This document shows positions 1-6,078 of a stretch of DNA of 7,807 bases, in pieces. The number at the start of each line of letters is the position of its first letter. Positions within the stretch are counted from its first letter, which is position 1. The translations under genes and the position numbers were made by a program. The stretch spans positions 1 to 7,807 of the forward strand of contig WLTJ01000066.1 in assembly GCA_009705435.1 (NCBI GenBank), written 5' to 3'. The notes under the pieces were generated by a model. The model had not been told where the DNA came from and searched no databases. It saw nothing but the letters and a program-made list of their open reading frames with translations. This stretch comes from Actinomycetota bacterium. Its GTDB lineage: Bacteria; Actinomycetota; Acidimicrobiia; Acidimicrobiales; Ilumatobacteraceae.

Positions 1-33
1 AAGATGAATACTTAAAGAAACTTGTGATCGCCC

Positions 34-39
34 TAACCT
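34..39 (+). promoter_or_regulatory. Candidate -10 element (TAACCT) for the SDR gene
   Basis: TAACCT fits the actinobacterial -10 pattern TANNNT and ends 6 nt before the ATG at 46, so transcription could begin at or next to the start codon. No TTGACA-like -35 box sits at normal spacing, and the bases before the ATG hold only a weak purine run (GAGAG) instead of a clear Shine-Dalgarno site. A leaderless transcript is therefore inferred, not shown. The window begins only 33 bp upstream, so further control sequence may be cut off. Confidence 0.4.
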
Positions 40-45
40 GAGAGC

Positions 46-822
46 ATGAACCAAGTATTGAATCATGATCCCCTGTCGGTGTTTCGGCTTGACGGTCGAG
101 TTGCTATCGTCACCGGCGCCTCGTCGGGTCTCGGCATGCACTTTGCGCGCACTTTGCACGCTGCTGGGGCAACTGTGGTGTTAGCGGCGCGACGAGTTGA
201 GCGTTTGCAGGCCCTGATGCACGAGTTGCCAGGATCAATTGTCATTGCGACTGATCTCAATGAAGCCACTGATCGAGAGAGATTGATCGCTGAAACTGTG
301 CGACAAGTTGGGCCCCCAAGGATTCTTGTAAATAACGCAGGTGTCGGCCACAAAGTTGCTGTTGAGGAGGAGGATCTAGAAACATTTCGCACGGCAATGG
401 AAGTCAATGTGACTGCCATCTGGCATCTCTCAAAATTGTGCGCTCCACATATGAAGGAGGCCGGTGGTGGAAACATTGTCAACATCGCCTCAATGTTTGG
501 AATCGTCGGCTCAAGTCCGGTCAAGCAGGCGCACTACTGCGCGTCAAAGGGAGCCGTGCTCAACTTGACGCGGGAACTTGGATTGCAGTGGGCGCGCCGA
601 AACATCAGAGTGAATTCATTATGTCCTGGCTGGTTCCCTTCGGAGATGACTGTGGCAATGGACGATGAGGCCAGCATGAATTTCCTCAAGCAAAACTCAC
701 CGATTCCGAGAATGGGCGAACTGCACGAACTTGATGGCGCCTTATTGTTATTGGCATCTGATGCCTGTTCATTTATGACAGGTCAGCAGATTGTTGTTGA
801 TGGTGGATGGACTGCACGGTGA
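46..822 (+). CDS. SDR family NAD(P)-dependent oxidoreductase
   Basis: A 258-residue classical short-chain dehydrogenase/reductase, the usual length for the family. The Rossmann cofactor motif TGASSGLG is at residues 23-30, NNAG at 96-99, and the catalytic tetrad is complete: Asn121, Ser149, Tyr164 and Lys168 (YCASK). Two arginines after the second strand (Arg49, Arg50) suggest a preference for NADP(H). The PGWFPSEMT stretch after the active site resembles FabG/RhlG-like 3-oxoacyl reductases and gluconate 5-dehydrogenase-type members, but the substrate cannot be read from sequence. It should be a soluble cytoplasmic enzyme acting as a tetramer or dimer, as is usual for the family. The C-terminal GQQIVVDGGW segment is typical. 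The stop overlaps the GTG start of the next gene (GTGA, 819-822), so the two are probably one operon. Confidence 0.93.
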   Translation: MNQVLNHDPLSVFRLDGRVAIVTGASSGLGMHFARTLHAAGATVVLAARRVERLQALMHELPGSIVIATDLNEATDRERLIAETVRQVGPPRILVNNAGVGHKVAVEEEDLETFRTAMEVNVTAIWHLSKLCAPHMKEAGGGNIVNIASMFGIVGSSPVKQAHYCASKGAVLNLTRELGLQWARRNIRVNSLCPGWFPSEMTVAMDDEASMNFLKQNSPIPRMGELHELDGALLLLASDACSFMTGQQIVVDGGWTAR

Positions 823-1133
823 TTCTTCATTTGGCAGTTCGTTCTGATTGGGAAACCGCGAAATTGGCAGGGGAGTACATCTGGTCAACTCGCGGTGTGA
901 CGGTTGCTCACGAGGGATATACCCATTGCAGTTTCGAAAGTCAATGGCGAGGTGTGCGCGATCGCTTTTATGCTGATCTCTCTGATGATCAACTTGTTCT
1001 TTTGGAAATTGATGAATCCCTGTTGAGTAGCAAGGTCGTGGTGGAACGGTTAGGCGCTGCTCCTGAAGCGTTTCCACATATTTACGGATGTGTGGAAATT
1101 TCAGCGGTGATAGGTGAACGAGATCTTGACTGA
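819..1133 (+). CDS. DUF952 family protein
   Basis: A small protein of 104 residues that matches the DUF952 family along its whole length. It opens with ILHLA and a following DW, then has GYTHCS (family form GFIHCS), a central LVLLEID strand, and a C-terminal FPHIYG followed by a hydrophobic strand, which is the family hallmark. I chose the GTG at 819 over the in-frame ATG at 807 because family members normally begin at the IxH strand and because GTG then overlaps the SDR stop as GTGA, a standard coupled start. No signal peptide or membrane segment is present, so it is likely cytoplasmic. Its biochemical role is not established; I recall a proposed structural relation to ADP-ribosyltransferase-type folds, which I cannot test here. 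The neighbour suggests co-expression with the SDR enzyme, not a proven joint function. Confidence 0.85.
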   Translation: MILHLAVRSDWETAKLAGEYIWSTRGVTVAHEGYTHCSFESQWRGVRDRFYADLSDDQLVLLEIDESLLSSKVVVERLGAAPEAFPHIYGCVEISAVIGERDLD

Positions 1134-2573
1134 TCACAAACTGGGTGTGAGGTGAGCCCAAGGAACTGCTTGTTCAATCTGAGAAGCAACTCGAATGAGC
1201 AAATCTTCACGACCGTAAGCGGCCACAAGTTGCATGCCAACGGGAAGACCTTCTGCAGTGCGGTGCAACGGCAGACTGATTGCGGGTTGCCCACTCATGT
1301 TGAATTGCGAAGTAAAAGTAATCCACTCACCCGAAACGCGTAATGGTGCCATCGGGTTGGCAGCATTGTTGGGCATTGAACCGACGGCTAATGGTGGGCT
1401 AGCGAGTGTGGGCGTTAACAGTAAGTCCCACCCTTGAGTCCACCAAGATTGAACAGCACGGCGAAATTTGATTGACGCAGATTGTGCCAGGGCAAAGTCA
1501 ACGCCATTGAGACCCTTGGCAAATTCGGCTTGGGCCCAGTTCATTGCTTCAATGTCGTCAATGGTCATTGGGCGACCGAGGGCTTCGCTGAAGCGTCGGA
1601 CGGCGGTTCCCATATTGGTGCTCCACAACACGCCGAAGGTGCTACCTACTGTGGCATCCGATAAGACTTCTGGCCAACCTTGCTCAACATGATGCCCGAG
1701 AGATTCCAAGAGTTTGGCAGTTTGTCGCACCCCTTCAACACAGTCGGGGTGTGTGTCACCACCGCGCGGGTTGTGATCAAGTAGACCGATTCGCAATCGA
1801 CCAGGATCGGCTCCAACTTCTTGCACATAAGGACGAATAGGCGCAGCAGCAATGATGACATCGCCGACACCAGGTCCATGTGTGGCGTCCAAGAGCAGCG
1901 CGGTATCGCGCACACTTCGACTCACACAATGCTCAACACCGAGGTTGCTCTCATCGCGTGCGGGGCCCATTGAGATACGACCTTGTGAAGTTTTCAATCC
2001 GACCAATCCGCAACATGAAGCCGGGATTCGAATCGATCCACCACCATCGCTAGCGTGAGCGATCGCCACCATTCCCGATGCCACCGCAGCCGCTGACCCA
2101 CCACTTGACCCACCCGAAGTACGTGAAAGATCCCATGGATTGCGTGTCGGTCCCCATGCCTCGGGTTCAGTAATTGGAACACTGCCGAGTTCAGGACTAT
2201 TTGTACGTCCAAGAGTGATGAGTCCTGCAGCCTTATAACGCCCAACCAACGTCGTATCTTCCGTCGATACATAGTTGGCCGCTTTATACGCCTTGTTGCC
2301 ATTGCTGAGTGGTTTGCCAGCCTCTGCAGCGTAAAGATCTTTGAGTAGAAATGGCACACCGTGCAACGGACCCTGCGGTAGGTCTTTGGATGCAGCAAGA
2401 GCCCTTGCCGAATCAAACCAGCGATAGGTGAGAGCGTTCAAGGCCCCGTCATAGCGTTCAACGCGTTCAATGGCGGCATTGACCATCTCCAAGGGTGAGA
2501 TTTTCCCAGAGGCAATGAGTTCGGCTTGGGCGGTCGCATCAAGCCAGCGGGTTTCATCAGCGAGTGAAGTCAT
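1134..2573 (-). CDS. Amidase signature family hydrolase
   Basis: A 479-residue amidase-signature enzyme that hydrolyses C-N amide bonds. The Ser-cisSer-Lys triad is intact: Lys78 in LLKD, cis-Ser156 in SGGSSGGS, and nucleophile Ser180 in DGGGSIR; the 24-residue gap between the two serines equals that in GatA and FAAH. The glycine-rich signature is followed by the usual AAAVASG helix, and the C-terminal QPAISLPL and GLPVGMQLV segments are typical. It stands alone, with no gatB or gatC nearby, so a catabolic or detoxifying amidase is more likely than the tRNA amidotransferase subunit; the substrate is unknown. An upstream in-frame GTG at 2609 would add 12 residues (491 aa), but would lie 3 bp from the divergent MFS start, while the ATG at 2573 opens at the usual family N-terminus (TSLAD...WLDATAQAEL). 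No clear ribosome binding site precedes either. It converges on the DUF952 gene with no spacer. Confidence 0.92.
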   Translation of the reverse strand: MTSLADETRWLDATAQAELIASGKISPLEMVNAAIERVERYDGALNALTYRWFDSARALAASKDLPQGPLHGVPFLLKDLYAAEAGKPLSNGNKAYKAANYVSTEDTTLVGRYKAAGLITLGRTNSPELGSVPITEPEAWGPTRNPWDLSRTSGGSSGGSAAAVASGMVAIAHASDGGGSIRIPASCCGLVGLKTSQGRISMGPARDESNLGVEHCVSRSVRDTALLLDATHGPGVGDVIIAAAPIRPYVQEVGADPGRLRIGLLDHNPRGGDTHPDCVEGVRQTAKLLESLGHHVEQGWPEVLSDATVGSTFGVLWSTNMGTAVRRFSEALGRPMTIDDIEAMNWAQAEFAKGLNGVDFALAQSASIKFRRAVQSWWTQGWDLLLTPTLASPPLAVGSMPNNAANPMAPLRVSGEWITFTSQFNMSGQPAISLPLHRTAEGLPVGMQLVAAYGREDLLIRVASQIEQAVPWAHLTPSL

Positions 2574-2597
2574 AGGGAAGGTTTTAGCAGGTTTGGC

Positions 2598-2603
2598 TAG
2601 GGT
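2598..2603 (+). promoter_or_regulatory. Candidate -10 element (TAGGGT) for the MFS gene
   Basis: TAGGGT matches TANNNT and ends 9 nt before the GTG start at 2613, the spacing expected for a leaderless actinobacterial transcript. There is no Shine-Dalgarno sequence in front of the GTG and no recognisable -35 box. The hexamer is embedded in the short inverted repeat at 2599-2612. Confidence 0.38.
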
Positions 2604-2604
2604 A
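2599..2604 (-). promoter_or_regulatory. Candidate -10 element (TACCCT) for the amidase gene
   Basis: On the minus strand TACCCT fits TANNNT and lies 25 nt before the preferred amidase ATG at 2573, which would give a short leader of about 18 nt. It overlaps the candidate -10 of the divergent MFS gene almost exactly. No -35 box is apparent. A weaker alternative, TAAAAC, sits closer to the ATG but departs from the pattern at its last base. Confidence 0.25.
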
Positions 2605-2612
2605 ATCACCCT
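2599..2612. repeat. Short inverted repeat between divergent amidase and MFS genes
   Basis: AGGGT and ACCCT form perfect 5-bp arms around the 4-bp spacer AATC. The repeat ends at the base before the MFS GTG and overlaps the candidate -10 elements of both directions, so it could be an operator half-site pair or just promoter symmetry. With arms this short, chance is a serious alternative. Confidence 0.35.
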
Positions 2613-3899
2613 GTGACTGAATCAAACATAACAAATCCCGTACAAAGCACTCGCCAACTGTTGCGCGTTCGGCCAGTGCGCAATTTGTTGGGCTCCAGTA
2701 TTTTCACATCTTCGGGCATCATGTTGCAGGCCACCGTTTTAGGCAAGCAGGTCTATGACATCACAGGTCGTGAACTAGATATTGGTCTGTTGGGTTTGGC
2801 AGAGTTCTTGCCGGCGGCGTTATTGGTTTTGGTGACTGGCTCGGTGGCCGACCGATTCAATCGTAAAATCATCGGCTCAATCGCGATTGCTGGTGAGCTT
2901 TTATGTTCGGTGCTCCTCGGACTTTATGCGTTGTCAGAGCCGACTGCGGTGTGGCCACTTTTTGTCATTGCCGTATTGTTCGGAACCTTCAGAGCCTTCG
3001 CCGCTCCATCTGTTCGATCATTGCCACCCATGGTCGCTCCCGACGGAGCCCTACCGCGCACGATTGCTTTGTATTCTGCAACATGGACATCAGCGGCCAT
3101 TATCGGACCTGCAAGTGGCGGACTCATCTATGCCAGTAGTCCTGCGCTCGCTTACTTCGTATCAGCAGTCCTCATTGGCGCCGGCGTAGCTTTTCTATTA
3201 GCAGTGAAGATTGCGCGACCATTTGTGAAAGATCAGCCCAAAGATCCTGCAGAAAAAGTTTCATTGCATACGGCCCTCGCTGGTTTGCGTTTTATTCGGA
3301 AAACTCCAATTTTGCTGGCCGCTATTTCGCTTGATCTTTTTGCTGTTCTCTTCGGCGGAGCGGTAGCGCTGTTGCCGGCAATCGCCGAGGATCGCTTACA
3401 TGTTGGAGACGTGGCATATGGATGGCTGCGTGCCGCTCCAGGTATCGGGGCGGCGATCATGGCGGTGCTATTGGCATCTCGTCCAGTCACTCGCAAAGTA
3501 GGTCGCACTTTGCTTTTTGTCGTGGGCTTGTTTGGTATCGCCACGGTAGTTCTAGGCGTGACAACTTCTTACTTTGTGGCATTCGTAGCCTTGGTGATTC
3601 TCGCTGGGGCAGACATGATCAGTGTCTATATCCGTGGCACCTTGGTACCTCTTGTGACGCCTGATGACAAACGTGGGCGAGTCATGGCAGTAGAAAACGT
3701 TTTCATCGGAGCGAGTAATGAATTGGGAGCCTTTGAAAGCGGAGTGGCCGCCCAAGCATTTGGAACCCAGACCGCAGTCATCGGTGGTGGTATCGCCACT
3801 CTCGGAGTCGTCGCGATGTATTCCATTTTCTTTCCGACCTTGCGCAATGTTGACCGCTTTGAAGATCTAGAAGGACATGGCGATGAGATCAGGCAGTGA
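2613..3899 (+). CDS. MFS transporter, EntS-like (MFS_3) exporter
   Basis: A 428-residue inner-membrane protein with about twelve hydrophobic segments, a normal length for the major facilitator superfamily. Motif A after the second membrane segment is clear at residues 76-85 (GSVADRFNRK). The TFRAFAAPSVRSLPP segment and the SNELGAFESG motif at 368-377 late in the protein are characteristic of the EntS/MFS_3 branch, whose studied members export siderophores or drugs by proton antiport. A basic central loop (about residues 205-225) separates the two halves. The start is GTG at 2613, giving MTESN; no Shine-Dalgarno site precedes it. Substrate is unknown: no siderophore or resistance genes are nearby, and the divergent amidase is the only adjacent enzyme. 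The 3' end overlaps the opposite-strand gene by 11 bp. Confidence 0.9.
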   Translation: MTESNITNPVQSTRQLLRVRPVRNLLGSSIFTSSGIMLQATVLGKQVYDITGRELDIGLLGLAEFLPAALLVLVTGSVADRFNRKIIGSIAIAGELLCSVLLGLYALSEPTAVWPLFVIAVLFGTFRAFAAPSVRSLPPMVAPDGALPRTIALYSATWTSAAIIGPASGGLIYASSPALAYFVSAVLIGAGVAFLLAVKIARPFVKDQPKDPAEKVSLHTALAGLRFIRKTPILLAAISLDLFAVLFGGAVALLPAIAEDRLHVGDVAYGWLRAAPGIGAAIMAVLLASRPVTRKVGRTLLFVVGLFGIATVVLGVTTSYFVAFVALVILAGADMISVYIRGTLVPLVTPDDKRGRVMAVENVFIGASNELGAFESGVAAQAFGTQTAVIGGGIATLGVVAMYSIFFPTLRNVDRFEDLEGHGDEIRQ

Positions 3900-4719
3900 T
3901 TGCTAGCCAGATCGCGAGTGGAATAACAATCCACGAGAGAACCAGGAGAATGATCGCGTACACCGCAAAGTTGTAACTCTCATCACGAGGTGGTGTGCCT
4001 GCTGCTCCGATTGTTTCCCACAAAGCCTTGAGCGGTTGGTCAGTGGACAAGCGAATTCGCCGACGAGCCACGCTTGCGCTGTAGAGCGCAACCCACGACA
4101 AAGCACCTAAGACAAAGACCACGGCGATGCCGAGTGCGATGATACCAATCGTAGAGTCAAGGGCCGAGCGCGCCAGACTCTGCAAACCGCTAGCCACTGA
4201 AGTTAATGCCGCACCACCAAGTAAAAATGTCGGCAGGCCAACAGATTGATTTGCGGAGCCTGCTTGAACACGGCGGGCATCAAGGCGAGCTCTGCGTAAC
4301 ATTGAATGCTCGAGATGTGACCACTCGCTATTGGCTTCGCGCTTTTCATAGAGACCGCAGATGCGCGATATAACGCGATTGAGGTGAGTGCGCACAATCC
4401 AACGGGTGACCTGTTGTACAAGCCATTGTGCAACAGGTCGCAACGGTCCAAACCTCGGCATCTTCGCTGGACGTTGTCCGTTGCGGTCAAGAACCTCAAT
4501 TGAACGCATCATCATTCGATGTGCTTCCTCAAATCTCTCTGGATGATTGAGGGGCCTGATCGCCGACATCTGAGAAACCATCTCTTGTTCGACGATGCCT
4601 TTTCCGCCGATCTGTTCGAGGAGTCGACCCTTTTCCTCGTCGGTATCAGCGCGTAGTACACGTAGAGCATCAATTTGATCAATGAGAAGTTCAGCTGGTT
4701 TGCTTAGTGGTTCATTCAT
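3889..4719 (-). CDS. Hypothetical membrane protein with three C-terminal membrane segments
   Basis: A 276-residue protein I cannot assign to a named family. Residues 1-155 are hydrophilic and probably helical and cytoplasmic, with a Met/His/Arg-rich stretch near 59-82 (HPERFEEAHRMMMRS, then EVLDRNG), an amphipathic segment near 95-123, and a charged run (YEKREAN at 124-130, then many arginines to 150). Three hydrophobic stretches follow at about 160-180, 190-214 and 251-274; the protein ends right after the last. No catalytic motif, signal peptide or cysteine pair is seen. The well-formed conserved-looking motifs and clean spacing make it a real gene. It is divergent from mscL across 61 bp and convergent with the MFS gene, overlapping it by 11 bp. 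Function is unknown; a membrane-anchored scaffold or regulator is possible but only a guess. Confidence 0.8.
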   Translation of the reverse strand: MNEPLSKPAELLIDQIDALRVLRADTDEEKGRLLEQIGGKGIVEQEMVSQMSAIRPLNHPERFEEAHRMMMRSIEVLDRNGQRPAKMPRFGPLRPVAQWLVQQVTRWIVRTHLNRVISRICGLYEKREANSEWSHLEHSMLRRARLDARRVQAGSANQSVGLPTFLLGGAALTSVASGLQSLARSALDSTIGIIALGIAVVFVLGALSWVALYSASVARRRIRLSTDQPLKALWETIGAAGTPPRDESYNFAVYAIILLVLSWIVIPLAIWLAITA

Positions 4720-4724
4720 CGTCT

Positions 4725-4738
4725 GTCACAATAGTGAC
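4725..4738. repeat. Inverted repeat in the divergent membrane protein/mscL gap
   Basis: GTCAC and GTGAC are perfect 5-bp arms around AATA. An outer pair, GTCTG at 4721-4725 and CAGAC at 4747-4751, brackets most of it, and GACTG occurs twice nearby (4736-4740 and 4749-4753). The site overlaps the candidate -10 of the minus-strand gene. It could be a transcription factor site; the arms are short enough that chance cannot be excluded. Confidence 0.4.
4728..4733 (-). promoter_or_regulatory. Candidate -10 element (TATTGT) for the hypothetical membrane protein
   Basis: On the minus strand TATTGT is close to the consensus TATAAT/TANNNT and ends 8 nt before the ATG at 4719. No Shine-Dalgarno site lies between them, so a leaderless or nearly leaderless transcript is inferred. 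The hexamer sits in the centre of the inverted repeat at 4725-4738, so a repressor bound there would block it directly. Confidence 0.42.
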
Positions 4739-4765
4739 TGCAAGCTCAGACTGATGACAAAGGGC

Positions 4766-4771
4766 TAAGAT
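4766..4771 (+). promoter_or_regulatory. Candidate -10 element (TAAGAT) for mscL
   Basis: TAAGAT agrees with TANNNT at four of six positions of TATAAT and ends 9 nt before the ATG at 4781. This spacing favours a leaderless start at 4781. No convincing -35 box is present 16-19 bp upstream. Confidence 0.42.
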
Positions 4772-4780
4772 TTAGGCATT

Positions 4781-5188
4781 ATGAAAAGTGTTCGAGGAAC
4801 CATGCTGCTCAAGGAGTTTCGTGACTTCATCAATAAGGGCAACCTCCTGGCAATCGCTGTTGGTTTCGTGATTGGTGGGACATTCGCAGGCTTAGTAACA
4901 GCGCTCGTTGAAGACGTGATTATGCCGATCGTGGCAATTCCATTTGGTCAACCGAATTTTGACAAGGCCTTGATTTTGCATATCAATGACGCAGAGATTC
5001 GCTTTGGGGCATTTCTGACTGTGGCGGTCACCTTCGTATCAATTTCTTTCGTGTTGTTCTTGATGCTGAAGGCATATAACAAAGCGACTGGCTCACAGGC
5101 AGCGCCCCCGCCCACAGCCGAAGTTGCTCTCTTGACGGCAATACATGAAGAACTGACAATGATTCGTCAGCAAGGTTCGGCGAAGTGA
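4781..5188 (+). CDS. mscL: Large-conductance mechanosensitive channel MscL
   Basis: A 135-residue MscL, the pentameric inner-membrane valve that opens under high tension to release solutes during hypo-osmotic shock. The N-terminal amphipathic segment LLKEFRDFINKGN (9-21) leads into TM1 (about 22-50, with the small-residue gate AVGFVIGGTF and the end motif EDVIMP); a short loop precedes TM2 (about 76-98), and the cytoplasmic tail carries the LLTAIHEEL helix of the C-terminal bundle. Two differences from E. coli stand out: the conserved Asp18 of NVVDLAVG is Ala24 here, and the external loop is a few residues shorter. The ATG at 4781 fits the candidate -10; the in-frame ATG at 4802 matches the usual family start (MLLKEF) and has GAGGA only 3 nt before it, so the start is uncertain by 7 residues. 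The stop overlaps the next gene as GTGA. Confidence 0.93.
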   Translation: MKSVRGTMLLKEFRDFINKGNLLAIAVGFVIGGTFAGLVTALVEDVIMPIVAIPFGQPNFDKALILHINDAEIRFGAFLTVAVTFVSISFVLFLMLKAYNKATGSQAAPPPTAEVALLTAIHEELTMIRQQGSAK

Positions 5189-6078
5189 TTCATACGAGAC
5201 GACGCAATGTTCTCGTTGTCGTAGGCATTGGGCTTTTGTTGGCACTCATTTCCTGCGGTTCAGATTCTGGTGGCATGGCCCCGCCAACTGGTCCAGTGTC
5301 GGCCACGGTGCCAGGAGTCGGAATACTTCCAGATCACAGTCCAGGCACGGGTTTTGGTTCGGATAGTGGAGCCTTGACGCCAAATGGGATACGACAACTT
5401 ACGGTCGGTGAGGTTGCTGTTGGGCCAAGATTACTGTTGATCGGCGACTCAATATTGGCAGGGCTATCAAGGCGATATAGCAATGATGCGTGCGAAACTT
5501 TGACTCCATTGGGTTGGCAGGTTTCTGTTGAGGCCGAAGTCGGCAAAGCTATTGACCTTGGGTTGCGCGTCGTTAAGAAAAAATTACCTCAAGGTTTTGA
5601 TGCTGCTGTTATTTTTCTTGGCACCAATTATCTTGCGCAACAAGATTTATATCAAGAGACCCTCAACAAGATTCTCGATGAACTGTCGCCGCGACCAGTC
5701 ATTATTTTTACGGTGACTGAATTTAGGCCGATCATAAAGGAAGTCAATATGGTGATTGATGAAGAGTTAAGAACGCGACCCAACTTATGGTTGGTCGACT
5801 GGCGTGAAATCTCTAAGCAGCCGGGCATTCTTTGGAGTGACGGGATTCATCCGTCAACGCAGGGCAATGAGGTGCTATTGCAAGAGATTGTCGAGGTTTT
5901 GGGCACTGCTCCGGGTGCTGAAGTCGGCGCCTGCTTGGAATCTGAATTCATTGATGATGAGTCACCCGTGGATTTGCCACCCGCTGTTGACCCAATTGAC
6001 ACCGTGCCTGCAGATGAAACGACGGATTCGGTCATTCCTGAGGACTCGTCGACGACGACTTCGACCAGCATTCCCTGA
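5185..6078 (+). CDS. SGNH/GDSL hydrolase-domain lipoprotein
   Basis: A 297-residue predicted lipoprotein. A basic N-terminus (TRRRN) and a hydrophobic core end in the lipobox LISC with Cys24, so it should be lipid-anchored outside the membrane after signal peptidase II cleavage. A Gly/Pro/Ser-rich linker (25-80) leads to an SGNH hydrolase domain (about 82-240): block I GDSI with Ser89, block II Gly120, block III GTN with Asn148, and block V DGIHPS with Asp219 and His222. Serine, glycine, asparagine and histidine are all present, so it should be an active esterase, perhaps acetyl-ester removal or transfer on the cell envelope as in SGNH domains attached to acyltransferase-3 proteins; the substrate is unknown. 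The tail (251-297) is acidic, then Ser/Thr-rich, a low-complexity end. Cys102 and Cys250 could form a disulfide. The GTG start at 5185 overlaps the mscL stop (GTGA), implying coupled translation. Confidence 0.85.
   Translation: MIHTRRRNVLVVVGIGLLLALISCGSDSGGMAPPTGPVSATVPGVGILPDHSPGTGFGSDSGALTPNGIRQLTVGEVAVGPRLLLIGDSILAGLSRRYSNDACETLTPLGWQVSVEAEVGKAIDLGLRVVKKKLPQGFDAAVIFLGTNYLAQQDLYQETLNKILDELSPRPVIIFTVTEFRPIIKEVNMVIDEELRTRPNLWLVDWREISKQPGILWSDGIHPSTQGNEVLLQEIVEVLGTAPGAEVGACLESEFIDDESPVDLPPAVDPIDTVPADETTDSVIPEDSSTTTSTSIP

Noticed and set aside
63..524. Long minus-strand open frame inside the SDR gene
   Set aside because: Its composition is that of a shadow frame (Arg/Ser/Thr-rich, no motif), while the plus strand carries a complete SDR with all catalytic residues.
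2574..2609. Twelve-residue N-terminal extension of the amidase from GTG 2609
   Set aside because: It would put two divergent starts 3 bp apart, lacks a ribosome binding site, and adds residues not expected in the family; the ATG at 2573 fits better, though the GTG is not excluded.
1134..3899. Amidase plus MFS exporter as a dedicated biosynthetic or resistance cluster
   Set aside because: Two divergent, generic genes with no synthetase, regulator or resistance enzyme beside them are not enough to support a cluster.
5185..5260. Tat signal in the SGNH lipoprotein (TRRRN)
   Set aside because: The consensus hydrophobic residue after the arginine pair is missing (Asn instead), and a Sec/lipobox signal explains the N-terminus well.
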